64,000 nt of DNA from CAWAYR01 sp050250875 (lineage in GTDB: Bacteria > Acidobacteriota > Vicinamibacteria > Vicinamibacterales > UBA2999), in contig JBFWNV010000001.1 of NCBI GenBank assembly GCA_050250875.1, positions 62,001 to 126,000 of the forward strand. The letters are read 5' to 3'. Of the stretch, positions 7,432-15,965 are shown piece by piece. The stretch's first letter is position 1. Each line of letters starts with the position of its first letter. The notes under the pieces were generated by a model. The model did not search any database and had not been told where the DNA came from. It saw nothing but the letters and a program-made list of their open reading frames with translations. A program made the translations under genes and the position numbers.

Positions 7432-8922
7432 CTAGCGCGTCAGCACGCGGCCGGGGTAGGCGCCGGCGGCAGCCGTGCCGGTCCAGACCACGGCGCCGTT
7501 GACCCACACGCGGCTGATGCCCGTGGCCAGGGCCCGCGGCTGCTCGAAGGTCGAGTGGTCGATCACGGTCTTCGGATCGAACAGCACCAGGTCGGCCTTC
7601 AGGCCTTCGGCGATGCGGCCGCGGTCCTTCAGGCCGATCCGCGCCGCCGGCATCGTCGTCATCTTGCGGATCGCGTCGGGCAGCGTCATCCACCCCTGCT
7701 CGCGGACCAGGCGGCCGAGCACGCGCGGAAAGGTGCCGGCGCCGCGCGGGTGGTTGTTGGCGATGCCGCCGTCACTGGCCACCATCACCCACGGCTGCTG
7801 GTAGAACACCTTCAGGTCGTCCTCGATCATCGCGTGGCCGATCATCCCGGCGTCGTCGTCCCTGGCGAAACGGACGTAGGCCTCGATGTCGCTGATCCCT
7901 TCGGCCCGGGCCATCTCGTCGAGGCGGTTGCCGACGTACTGCGGATACGCCCCCCACCGGGTGATCTGGACGTTCTTCGCTCCGCCGATGTCGTCGAGAC
8001 CGCGCTTCACGCTGGCCGGATCGTCGTACTTCTTGTTCGGCACCAGCACCCGCGGCGTCGACTGCCAGGCCAGGTAGGGGTAGGCGTCGGCGGTCACGTC
8101 CACGCCGCGCTTCTGCGCCGCCTCGACCAGCGCCACCACCTCGCGCGCCTTGCCCCACACCCCGACCGTGCCGAGCTTGATGTGGGTGATCTGCACCGGC
8201 AGCCTGCCGCGTTCGCCGATGGCGATGGCCTCGCGGATCGCGTCCATCGACAGGTCGGCTTCGTCGCGGATGTGCGAGATGTAGTAACCGCCACCGGCGC
8301 CGGCGGCCCGGGCCATCTCCACCACTTCCTCGATGTCCGAGTAGGAGCCCACCTCGTACTCGAGCCCCGACGACAGCCCGAACGCCCCCTCGCGCATGGC
8401 CTGGTCGACCAGCGTCCGCATCCGCGCCACCTCGGGCGGACGGGCGCGGCGCTTGTAGTCCTGGCCCAGCACCTGCGCGCGGATGGTGGCGTGGCCGGCC
8501 AGCACGACGACGTTCACGGCTGGCGGCCGCTCGCGCAGGCGGTTCAGGTAGCCGGCAATCGGCCACGGCGAGCTGCCGTCCTGCCCCACGGCCAGCGTGG
8601 TGATGCCCTGCGACACCTGGGTCACGGCCTCGCGCTCGCGTTCCAGGCCGTCGGTCGAGTGGTTGTGGGCGTCGATGAAGCCGGGCGCCAGCACCAGCCC
8701 GGTGCCGTCCACCACGGGCTCGCCGGCCCGAGGCGCCACCGCCCCGACCGCCGCGATCGTGTCGCCTTCGACACGGACGTCGGCGCGCCGGAGCGGCGCC
8801 CCGGTGCCGTCGGCGAGCTCCGCGCCGGCGATTACGAATGCCGTCGTCTGTGATGTAGGACGGACCACGGCGAGGCTCAGGCCGAGGAGCGACGCGAAGA
8901 GGACGCGACGAGCGGACGACAT
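7432..8922 (-). CDS. N-acyl-D-amino-acid deacylase / D-aminoacylase family amidohydrolase
   Basis: This 496-aa amidohydrolase probably removes acyl groups from D-amino acids. The metal-binding HxH is in PGFIDAHNHSTDG, further ligands in LAGHATIR, YISHIRDE and VQITHIKLG, and the catalytic aspartate in VMVASDGGIANNHPRG. The D-aminoacylase-type segment GAFGLSSGLEYEVGSYSDIEE is seen (key residues SSGLEY). An N-terminal hydrophobic stretch (VLFASLLGLSLAV) suggests export. The ATG at 8922 is chosen; it lacks a Shine-Dalgarno sequence, and a TATACT hexamer ten bases upstream raises the possibility of a leaderless transcript. Confidence 0.87.
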   Translation of the reverse strand: MSSARRVLFASLLGLSLAVVRPTSQTTAFVIAGAELADGTGAPLRRADVRVEGDTIAAVGAVAPRAGEPVVDGTGLVLAPGFIDAHNHSTDGLEREREAVTQVSQGITTLAVGQDGSSPWPIAGYLNRLRERPPAVNVVVLAGHATIRAQVLGQDYKRRARPPEVARMRTLVDQAMREGAFGLSSGLEYEVGSYSDIEEVVEMARAAGAGGGYYISHIRDEADLSMDAIREAIAIGERGRLPVQITHIKLGTVGVWGKAREVVALVEAAQKRGVDVTADAYPYLAWQSTPRVLVPNKKYDDPASVKRGLDDIGGAKNVQITRWGAYPQYVGNRLDEMARAEGISDIEAYVRFARDDDAGMIGHAMIEDDLKVFYQQPWVMVASDGGIANNHPRGAGTFPRVLGRLVREQGWMTLPDAIRKMTTMPAARIGLKDRGRIAEGLKADLVLFDPKTVIDHSTFEQPRALATGISRVWVNGAVVWTGTAAAGAYPGRVLTR

Positions 8923-9051
8923 GGGAAGGCCAGTATACGGGCCCCTTGCGGCGCACCGCTGCGCGAGGGTGCACACGCTGCCGGACTCGGGCATGGCTCA
9001 CCTGCGCTCCGGGCGCGGCTGGCCGATTATTCGCAGGGAAATCCCCGCGCC

Positions 9052-9528
9052 ATGCACGACCTGCGAGTCCCGACCATCAGCCTGCCGGTGGAGATCCGGA
9101 GCACCGACCGCCAGTCGGTGCTCGGCGAGATCTTCCTGCCGTCGCAGTCGTCGCGGCAGCCGGGCCCGATGCGACCCGAGGAGTGGATTGAGAGCGCCCA
9201 CGCCTTCTTCCCGTTCCGCTCGCAGGAGACGGGCGCGCTGACCATCGTCAACCGCGACGCGGTGGTCGCCATCACCGTGCCGGCCGACGCCAACCTCGAC
9301 CCCGCCGACGCGGTGGTCGACACGCCGGTGTACCGGGTGGCCGTGAACGCCGGCGGCGCCGTCTTCGAGGGCGACATCGTGATCGACATGCCGCCCGGCC
9401 AGCAGCGGGTCGCCGACTGGCTGAACGCCTCAGAGGCGTTCATCACCGTGCGCTCCGGCTCGGTGCACCACCTCATCCAGAAGCGCCACGTCACCCGCGT
9501 GGTCGAGCTCGTCGGGACCACCGCATGA
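9052..9528 (+). CDS. Hypothetical protein upstream of pilT
   Basis: A 158-aa protein with no signal peptide or membrane segment. I do not recognise a domain. It looks like a mixed alpha/beta protein with two clear segments, ISLPVEIRSTDRQSVLGEIF near the N-terminus and DIVIDMPPGQQRVADWLN later, ending in a beta-rich region with HHLIQKRHVTRVVEL. It overlaps pilT by four bases (ATGA at 9525-9528), so the two are translationally coupled; a pilus-retraction accessory or regulatory role is a guess from position only. Confidence 0.7.
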   Translation: MHDLRVPTISLPVEIRSTDRQSVLGEIFLPSQSSRQPGPMRPEEWIESAHAFFPFRSQETGALTIVNRDAVVAITVPADANLDPADAVVDTPVYRVAVNAGGAVFEGDIVIDMPPGQQRVADWLNASEAFITVRSGSVHHLIQKRHVTRVVELVGTTA

Positions 9529-10727
9529 CGCCGCACGCCGCCTCCGTCGCTCCCTCCACGACCGTCCCGTCCGGCGCCGCGCCGGCCGCCGGCGGCGCCA
9601 CGCCGACCAGTCCGATGGACGCCCTGCTCAAGGCGATGGTCGAGATGAAGGCGTCGGACCTGCACCTGTCGGCCGGCAACGCGCCGATCGTGCGTCACGA
9701 CGGCGAGATGAAGGCGCTGCCCGGAGTGAGCGCGCTCTCGGCCCGCGACACCGAGCGGCTGCTGCTGTCGGTGGCGACGCCGCGCGCCCGCGAGGAGTTC
9801 GAGCGCCGCCACGACGCCGACTTCGCCTACGAGATCGCCGGCGTCGGCCGCTTTCGCGGCAACCTGTTCACGGACCGCAAGGGCCCGGGCGGCGTGTTCC
9901 GCATCATCCCGAGCAGGATCATCACCGCCGAGGAGATGGGCCTGTCGTCCGAAATCCTCGACCTCTGCAAGCTGCCCAAGGGGCTGGTGTTGGTCACCGG
10001 CCCGACCGGCTCGGGCAAGTCGACGACGCTGTGCGCGCTCATCGACTACATCAACCGCACCCGCGCCGACCACATCATCACCATCGAGGATCCGCTCGAG
10101 TTCGTCCACGAGAACAAGAAGTGCCTGGTCAACCAGCGCCAGGTCGGCGACCATACCGACTCGTTCAAGGACGCGCTGCGCGCGGCGCTGCGTGAGGACC
10201 CCGACATCGTGCTGGTCGGCGAGCTGCGCGACCTGGAAACGATGGCCATCGCCATCGAGACCGCCGAGACCGGCCACCTGGTGTTCGGCACGCTGCACAC
10301 CTCGTCGGCGCACGGCACCATCGACCGCATCATCAACCAGTTCCCGACCGAGCGGCAGCAGCAGATCCGCATGATGCTGGCCGACAGCCTGAAGGGCGTG
10401 ATCAGCCAGATGCTGTGCAAGAAGGTCGGCGGCGGCCGCGTCCCGGCGCTCGAGGTGATGATCGCCTCGATGTCGATCTCGAACCTGATCCGCGAGGGCA
10501 AGACCTTCCAGATCCCCTCGATCATGCAGTCGGGCAAGAAGCTGGGCATGTGCCTGATGAACGACAGCTTCCTCGACCTGGTGAAGAAGCAGCTGGTCAG
10601 GCCCGAGGACGCCTACGCCAAGGCGCTCGACAAGTCGGGCCTGATCGGCCTGTTCAAGCGCAACGGCGTCGACGTGTCGTGGGCGCCGAAGGACGCGCTG
10701 GCGCCGGGGCCGGGCCAGCCGGCGTAG
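9525..10727 (+). CDS. pilT: Type IV pilus twitching motility ATPase PilT
   Basis: This 400-aa hexameric ATPase powers pilus retraction. Motifs in order: KASDLHLSAG at the N-terminal domain, Walker A GPTGSGKSTT near residue 160, the Asp box TIEDPLEFVH, Walker B ILVGELRDLET (here VLVGELRD), and the His box TGHLVFGTLHTSSA. The C-terminal segment has LVKKQLVRPEDAYAKALDK, as in PilT. About 30 residues of Pro/Ala-rich sequence precede the conserved core, so an internal ATG at 9615 could be the true start. The four-base overlap with the upstream gene supports 9525. Confidence 0.93.
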   Translation: MTPHAASVAPSTTVPSGAAPAAGGATPTSPMDALLKAMVEMKASDLHLSAGNAPIVRHDGEMKALPGVSALSARDTERLLLSVATPRAREEFERRHDADFAYEIAGVGRFRGNLFTDRKGPGGVFRIIPSRIITAEEMGLSSEILDLCKLPKGLVLVTGPTGSGKSTTLCALIDYINRTRADHIITIEDPLEFVHENKKCLVNQRQVGDHTDSFKDALRAALREDPDIVLVGELRDLETMAIAIETAETGHLVFGTLHTSSAHGTIDRIINQFPTERQQQIRMMLADSLKGVISQMLCKKVGGGRVPALEVMIASMSISNLIREGKTFQIPSIMQSGKKLGMCLMNDSFLDLVKKQLVRPEDAYAKALDKSGLIGLFKRNGVDVSWAPKDALAPGPGQPA

Positions 10728-11279
10728 CCGCCCCCAGCCCACGCCAGCGCCGGACCGATCATCCGTGACGACCGGGCCGTCTCGAGGGTGACCGGCTGCC
10801 GTGCGGAGGTAGACGACCTCACGGGCGGTGCGCGCCGTGTCCACCATCCAGCCGACCGCCGCGCCCCAGAGCGCCCCGGCGATCGCCCCCAGCAGCGCGC
10901 CTTGGCCGCACTCGACGCCCGACGTGGGACAGGTCTGTGAATCGGCTGGCCCGATGAGCGCGCCGACGGACGCGCCGGTGCCGAGTCCAATCAGCACCCC
11001 GTCGCGCTTCGGATCGGGCCGCCGGCGTTCGACTCGCACGACGTCGTCCGCCGGGAAGTCGCGGGACCGCCGGCCGACGCGCAGCGTGAGCGCCGAGGCC
11101 GTGACCCCGACGAGCGTCCCCGCCGTGCGCACGCTCCGCGCATCGACGACCTCGAGCCGATCGCCGGCGGTCACGCGTTGCTGCAGCTCGGCGAATGTCG
11201 TGGCCGGCGCTGGCCCTTGCGCCAGGGCCACGGCCCCGCCCATCAGCAGCATCACGACACCCGTGCCCAGTCGTCGCAT
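10728..11279 (-). CDS. Secreted glycine-zipper-like hypothetical protein; C-terminus unresolved
   Basis: The start at 11279 is well supported: ATG, an AGGAGG five to six bases upstream, and a signal peptide (MRRLGTGVVMLLMGG, cleavage after ALAQ). A domain with GDRLEVVDARSVRTAGTLVGVT and DDVVRVERRRPDPKRDG follows, then a Gly/Ala-rich membrane-like stretch (LIGLGTGASVGALIG and LLGAIAGALWGAAVGWMVD). After about residue 150 (REVVYLR) the sequence loses any protein-like character, and the frame stays open through the antisense strand of pilT to 9027. The true end is therefore not determinable; a frameshift near 10780-10800 is likely. The left coordinate given is arbitrary (the pilT end). Confidence 0.5.
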
Positions 11280-11370
11280 CGCGCCCTCCTCGTCCGGCAG
11301 CCGAGACTAGCCGAGGGATCGCCGACAGGTCGTGAGAGAGGTGTGAAGAAGGCTGAGGGCCTGAGTCGGT

Positions 11371-12873
11371 TCAGCGCGTCGCGCGCAGCTCGACCGCGCG
11401 CCCGCTCGACCCGCGCACGTCCAGGCCGCGCCGCCAGGTGACCTGGCGCGTGCCGCCCCTCGGCACGGTGAGTTGCACGTCCACGCGGGTGACGCCCGGC
11501 GGCACCCCGACGTGCACCGGCATGTCGCTCTGGGCGTCGTAGCCCGAGCCGGCATCCACCAGGCGCAGCCCCAGCAGCCGCGACGTGCCGGCGGCGAACA
11601 CCCGCACCTCGGCGCCGGCCAGGGTGGCGCGGCCGCGGGCGTCGAGCGCGCGCACCTGCACCGAGCGCTTCGCCGCGTCGGCCGGCAGCAGGTTGCGCAT
11701 CAGGTAGTGCATGCCGTCGGGGCGGCCGCCGGTGAGCGCCAGGTCGAGATCGCCGTCGGCGTCCACGTCGGCCCATTGCACGCCGTGGTCGGCCTGCAGG
11801 GCACGCAGGGCGGACGGCGTCGCATCGACGAACCCGGAGGCGGTGTTGCGGAACAGGAAGTCCTGCCAGCTGGCGCCGCCGGTGACGGTGCCGTTCACGT
11901 AGAGATCCTGGCGGCCGTCGTGATCGACGTCGGCCGGCGCGCACGCGTCGTAGCGGCTGTCCACGGCCAGGCCCGCCGCCTGGGCGCGGTCCTCGAAACG
12001 GCCCTGGCCGCGGTTCACGAAGTAGCCGAGGGCACCGTAGTTGGCGGCCAGCAGGTCGAGCCGCCCATCGTTGTCCATGTCGGCGGCGCAAACCCGCACC
12101 GTGCCGTTGCCGGGGTCCTTCGGCCGCCGGCCGCCCCAGGCGACCCCGGCCGCTTCGGCGACGTCGGTGAAGCGCCCGCCGTCGTTCACGAACAGGCCGT
12201 TGGCGTCGCCGTCCATGTTGGCCACGGCCACGTCGAGGTCGCCGTCCTCGTCCATGTCGAACCACACCGCGCCGACGGTGCGGCGCGGGTCGGCCAGACC
12301 GACCGTTCCAGCCACGTCACTGAAGGTGCCGGCGTCGTTCCGGTAGAGCGCGTTCGGCCGATCGCGGAAGCCGACGAACAGGTCGAGATCGCCGTCGCCG
12401 TCGAAGTCCACCCACGCCGGTTGGCGGACGGCGCCCTTGGCCACGACCAGGCCCGCTGCGGCGGTGTGGTCCACGAAACGGCCGCCGTCATTGCGGTAGA
12501 GCCGCAGCACGGAACCGGCCGGACCAGGCGTGAGGCCGAGCAGCAGATCGGCGTCGCCGTCGGCATCGACGTCGGCGAATGCCGAGGCACGAGTGGCCCG
12601 GGCGTCGGCCACGCCGGCCGCGGCCGCGCTATCGGTGAACGTGCCCGAGTCGTTGCGGTAGAGCCGGTTCGGCGCGCCATCGAAGCCGACGAACAGGTCG
12701 AGATCGCCGTCGCCGTCGATGTCGGCGAACGCATTGACCAGCGTCGCGCCGGCCTTGAAGAGATCCGGCTGGATCGGCTCGAAGGCCGCCCACGGGTCGT
12801 CAGCGGCCCGTGGCGACGGCCCGAGCGTTGCCACCATCGCCACCAGAGCCAGCCACGCCACCTGTCGATCCAT
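11371..12873 (-). CDS. Secreted FG-GAP/VCBS-repeat protein with ASPIC/UnbV-like C-terminus
   Basis: The 500-aa product begins with a signal peptide (MDRQVAWLALVAMVATLG). At least seven FG-GAP repeats follow, each with a calcium-binding DxDxDGDxD-type loop: DIDGDGDLDLFVG, DVDADGDADLLLG, DFDGDGDLDLFVG, DMDEDGDLDVAVA, DMDNDGRLDLLAA, DVDHDGRQDLYVN, DVDADGDLDLALT. They alternate with LYRNDxGxFxD segments, as in CRTAC/UnbV proteins. The last ~120 residues resemble an ASPIC/UnbV domain (VQVRALDARGR). Likely a secreted beta propeller of unknown ligand. An ATG three codons upstream (12882) is an equal start candidate. Confidence 0.88.
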   Translation of the reverse strand: MDRQVAWLALVAMVATLGPSPRAADDPWAAFEPIQPDLFKAGATLVNAFADIDGDGDLDLFVGFDGAPNRLYRNDSGTFTDSAAAAGVADARATRASAFADVDADGDADLLLGLTPGPAGSVLRLYRNDGGRFVDHTAAAGLVVAKGAVRQPAWVDFDGDGDLDLFVGFRDRPNALYRNDAGTFSDVAGTVGLADPRRTVGAVWFDMDEDGDLDVAVANMDGDANGLFVNDGGRFTDVAEAAGVAWGGRRPKDPGNGTVRVCAADMDNDGRLDLLAANYGALGYFVNRGQGRFEDRAQAAGLAVDSRYDACAPADVDHDGRQDLYVNGTVTGGASWQDFLFRNTASGFVDATPSALRALQADHGVQWADVDADGDLDLALTGGRPDGMHYLMRNLLPADAAKRSVQVRALDARGRATLAGAEVRVFAAGTSRLLGLRLVDAGSGYDAQSDMPVHVGVPPGVTRVDVQLTVPRGGTRQVTWRRGLDVRGSSGRAVELRATR

Positions 12874-12939
12874 GGCCGGCATGGTAGCGCAAGCGCGTGT
12901 GTCGCCAGACCGTTGCGCCGCCTCCCGTAGAATGGCGGC

Positions 12940-13887
12940 ATGACGCCCGCCCTGCTCGGCCTGCATCACGTCACCGCCACGGTCGACGGGGCCCAGGCCG
13001 ACCTCGACTTCTGCCTCGACGTGCTGGGCCTCCGCCTGGTCAAGAAGACCGTCAACTTCGACAACCACCACGTCTACCACTTCTACTACGGCGACGAGCG
13101 CGGCACGCCCGGCACCATCTGGACGACGTTCCCCTACCGTGGCCACGGCGTCCCGCCCGGCACCGAGGGCACCGGCCAGATCACGACGACCTCGTTCTCG
13201 GTGCCACGCGGGTCGCTGGGCGCCTGGCGCGAGCGGCTCACGTCGCGTGGGGTTGCGGTCACCGCCGTGGAGCCGCGCTTCGGCGAGGAGTCGCTGGTGG
13301 TGCTCGACCCGTCGGGACTGACGTTCGAGCTCGTGGCCGGCGCCGGCGACGCGCGCACGCCGTGGCACGGCGGCGGCGTGCCGGCCACGGCGGCGATTCG
13401 CGGCCTGCACAGCGTGACGATGACCATCGCCTCGCCGGGCCCGAGCATCGCCTTCCTGGAACGCCACCTGGGCTTCTCGGTGGTCGGCCAGGAGGGTCCA
13501 CGGACCCGTCTCGCCGTCAACGGCGACGTGCCCGGCCATCGCCTCGAGATCCACCACCAGCCCGACGGTCCGCGCGGCCGGAACGGCCTCGGCACCGTGC
13601 ACCACGTGGCCCTGGCCATCGGCACCGCGGATGAACAACTGGCCCTGCGCGAGTCGCTGCTCGGCGCCGGCGTCGGCGTGACCGAGGTGCGCGACCGGCA
13701 GTACTTCACGTCGATCTATTTTCGCGAACCGGGCGGCGTGCTCTACGAGGTGGCGACGATGCAGCCCGGCTTCGCCGTGGACGAGCCGCTCGAATCGCTC
13801 GGCCGCGACCTGAAGCTGCCGCCCTGGGAAGAACCGCACCGGCCCTCGATCGAGGCCGGACTGGATCAGGTCACGTACCGCGCATGA
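12940..13887 (+). CDS. VOC-family ring-cleaving dioxygenase-like protein (MhqO type)
   Basis: This 315-aa protein has two vicinal-oxygen-chelate modules. Metal ligands are visible as LHHVTAT at the N-terminus, a second HSVTMTI, VHHVALAI near residue 225 and VLYEVAT near residue 270. The opening segment (GLHHVTAT, DFCLDVLGLRLVKKTVNFD) and the tail LPPWEEPHR are typical of the family annotated as ring-cleaving dioxygenase MhqO/MhqA, which handles hydroquinones. It overlaps the hydrolase gene by four bases (ATGA), matching the mhqO-mhqD pairing known from Bacillus. Confidence 0.85.
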   Translation: MTPALLGLHHVTATVDGAQADLDFCLDVLGLRLVKKTVNFDNHHVYHFYYGDERGTPGTIWTTFPYRGHGVPPGTEGTGQITTTSFSVPRGSLGAWRERLTSRGVAVTAVEPRFGEESLVVLDPSGLTFELVAGAGDARTPWHGGGVPATAAIRGLHSVTMTIASPGPSIAFLERHLGFSVVGQEGPRTRLAVNGDVPGHRLEIHHQPDGPRGRNGLGTVHHVALAIGTADEQLALRESLLGAGVGVTEVRDRQYFTSIYFREPGGVLYEVATMQPGFAVDEPLESLGRDLKLPPWEEPHRPSIEAGLDQVTYRA

Positions 13888-14543
13888 CGCCTCGGGACGA
13901 TCCGCACGCTGGTCAGGAGGTGGTCGCCACCGGGCGGCCGCTCGGCCAGGGCCGCGCCGCCGTGGTGATGGTGCACGGCCGCAACGCCTCACCGCGCAAC
14001 ATCCTCGACCTGGCGCGTTCGCTCGCCCACCCGGACGTGTCGTGGCTGGCCCCGGCGGCGGCCAACAACTCGTGGTATCCGTTGTCGTTCCTGGCCCCGC
14101 GCGAGCAGAACGAGCCGCACCTGTCGTCGGCGCTGCGCCGCCTCGACGCCGTGGTCGCCGCGGCGGTCACCGCCGGCGTGCCGCGCGAGCGCATCGTGCT
14201 GCTCGGCTTCTCGCAGGGCGCGTGCCTGGCCAGCGAGTTCGTCGCCACGCGTCCGGCCCGATGGGGCGGACTCGTCGCTTTCAGCGGCGGCCTGATCGGC
14301 CCGCCGGGCACGACCTGGGACACGTCGGAGTCGCTCGCCGGCACGCCGGCGTTTCTCGGCTGCAGCGACGTCGACGCGCACGTGCCCAAGGTGCGGGTCG
14401 ACGAGAGCGCGCGCGTGCTCGAGGCGATGGGCGCGGCGGTGACGCTCCGCATCTATCCAGGCATGGGCCACCTGGTGAACGACGACGAGCTGGACCACGC
14501 GCGGGCCATCCTCGCCGCGGCCGCCGCGGCCGCCCCGGACTGA
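13884..14543 (+). CDS. Alpha/beta hydrolase, phospholipase/carboxylesterase family (MhqD type)
   Basis: A 219-aa esterase-like protein. The oxyanion-hole region is VMVHGRNASPRNI, the nucleophile elbow GFSQGA (Ser about residue 110), the acid lies in GCSDVDAHVP and the histidine in GMGHLVNDDE, so the full Ser-Asp-His triad is present. Length fits small carboxylesterases. It is coupled to the upstream dioxygenase by a four-base overlap and is followed two bases later by the symporter, so the three form an operon, perhaps for uptake and detoxification of aromatic or quinone compounds (inference). Confidence 0.85.
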   Translation: MTPRDDPHAGQEVVATGRPLGQGRAAVVMVHGRNASPRNILDLARSLAHPDVSWLAPAAANNSWYPLSFLAPREQNEPHLSSALRRLDAVVAAAVTAGVPRERIVLLGFSQGACLASEFVATRPARWGGLVAFSGGLIGPPGTTWDTSESLAGTPAFLGCSDVDAHVPKVRVDESARVLEAMGAAVTLRIYPGMGHLVNDDELDHARAILAAAAAAAPD

Positions 14544-14545
14544 CC

Positions 14546-15940
14546 GTGCCCGCCGCGCATCCGCTCGACCTCGCGGTCGTCATCGTCTATGCCCTGGCGA
14601 TGCTGGCCTTCGGGCTGTACTTCTATTTCAAGGTCGAGCGCTACTCCGACTACTACGACGGCGGCCGCACCTGGGGCGTGTGGATCGTCGGCTGCGCCGT
14701 GGCCGCCACCAACATCGGCGCCGGCAACTCGATGGGCTCGGTGGCGATGGCCTATCGCGACGGCTACTCGGCCATGTGGTACGTCACGCTGCAGGCGCTG
14801 GCCTTCATCCCCTTCGCCTACGTCGCGGTCCACAAGATCCATCCGCTCAAGGAGACGACGCTCGCCGAGTACCTGGAGTCGCGCTATCGGCCGTGGCTCA
14901 GGCCGATCTCGGCGGTGGCCTTGGCCCTGGCCACCTTCGCCATCCTGCCGGCGCAGATCGTCGGCGGCGCCACGGTGCTCACCGCGCTCATCGGCCTCGA
15001 CTACACCACCGCGTTCCTGGTCGTCGGCATCACGCTGATCCTCTACTCCGCGCTCGGCGGCATGCCATCGGTGACCTACGGCGACGTCTATCAGTGGGTG
15101 CTGATGCTCGGCGGGTTCCTCATCGGCGTGCCGATCTTCATCAGCGCCGCCGGCGGGCTGTCGGCCGTGCTCGCCGGCGTGCCGGCGAGCCACGCCTCGT
15201 GGACCAGCGGCGCCACCGGCACGTGGAATCCGCCGACCATCACCGCCTGGCTGATCACGGTGGTGATGGCGCGCTTCGGCAGCCAGGAGTGGTATCAGCG
15301 GATCCGGGCGTCGAAGTCGCCCGAAGCGTCGCGGCGCGGATTCATCCTCGGCGGGCTGATGGCGGCGCCGTTCGGGTTCCTGACGATGCTGGTCGGCATC
15401 GCCGCGCTGCAGCAGCTGCCCGACCTCGCCAACCCCGAGGAGGCGTTCGCCCGTTCGATGATGGCGGCGATGCCCGTCGGGCTGCGGGCGCTGATGATGA
15501 GCGCGATTCTGGCCGCCGTCGTCACCAGCGGTGAAAGCAGCGTCAACGCGGCGACGGCGCTCTTCGTCAACGACGTCTGCAAGCGGGTCGTGCCCGACCG
15601 GTCGGACCGCTTCTATCTCCGGCTGTCGCAGGTGTCGTGCGCGGGCCTGGGGCTGGTCGCGCTGGTCCTGGCGCTGAACGCGCCGCACATCGTCGAGTAC
15701 ATCCGGCTCGGCTTCATGATCCGCACGCCGGTGGCCATCACCGTGCTGATGGGCCTCTACTGGCGCGGCGCCAACGCCACCGGCGCGGCGGCGGGCATCG
15801 TCGTCGGCACCCTGGCGGTGCTCGGCTGGCAGTCCTTCGGCGATCCGCGGGCGCTCGACCCGTTCTGGATCGCTGCGCCGGTCACGTTCCTGGCCCTGTG
15901 GGCCGGGTCGCAGGCAGGGCGCCGGCCGGCGCTGGCCTGA
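14546..15940 (+). CDS. Sodium:solute symporter (SSS family)
   Basis: The 464-aa product is a multi-pass membrane protein with about 12-13 hydrophobic segments. SSS hallmarks include the first helices (VVIVYALAMLAFGLYFY, then a DYYDGGRTWG loop), GAGNSMGSVAMAY for the sodium-site helix, and a mid-protein IRASKSPEASRRG loop. The substrate is not predictable. The start is GTG at 14546, two bases after the hydrolase stop; no upstream in-frame start fits because the longer frame runs through the hydrolase gene. Confidence 0.88.
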   Translation: MPAAHPLDLAVVIVYALAMLAFGLYFYFKVERYSDYYDGGRTWGVWIVGCAVAATNIGAGNSMGSVAMAYRDGYSAMWYVTLQALAFIPFAYVAVHKIHPLKETTLAEYLESRYRPWLRPISAVALALATFAILPAQIVGGATVLTALIGLDYTTAFLVVGITLILYSALGGMPSVTYGDVYQWVLMLGGFLIGVPIFISAAGGLSAVLAGVPASHASWTSGATGTWNPPTITAWLITVVMARFGSQEWYQRIRASKSPEASRRGFILGGLMAAPFGFLTMLVGIAALQQLPDLANPEEAFARSMMAAMPVGLRALMMSAILAAVVTSGESSVNAATALFVNDVCKRVVPDRSDRFYLRLSQVSCAGLGLVALVLALNAPHIVEYIRLGFMIRTPVAITVLMGLYWRGANATGAAAGIVVGTLAVLGWQSFGDPRALDPFWIAAPVTFLALWAGSQAGRRPALA

Positions 15941-15965
15941 CTTCGCTACACTGACGGCGTCTCCC

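Noticed and set aside
8923..8940. TATACT as a promoter for the deacylase
   Set aside because: No -35 partner; a leaderless start is possible but unsupported.
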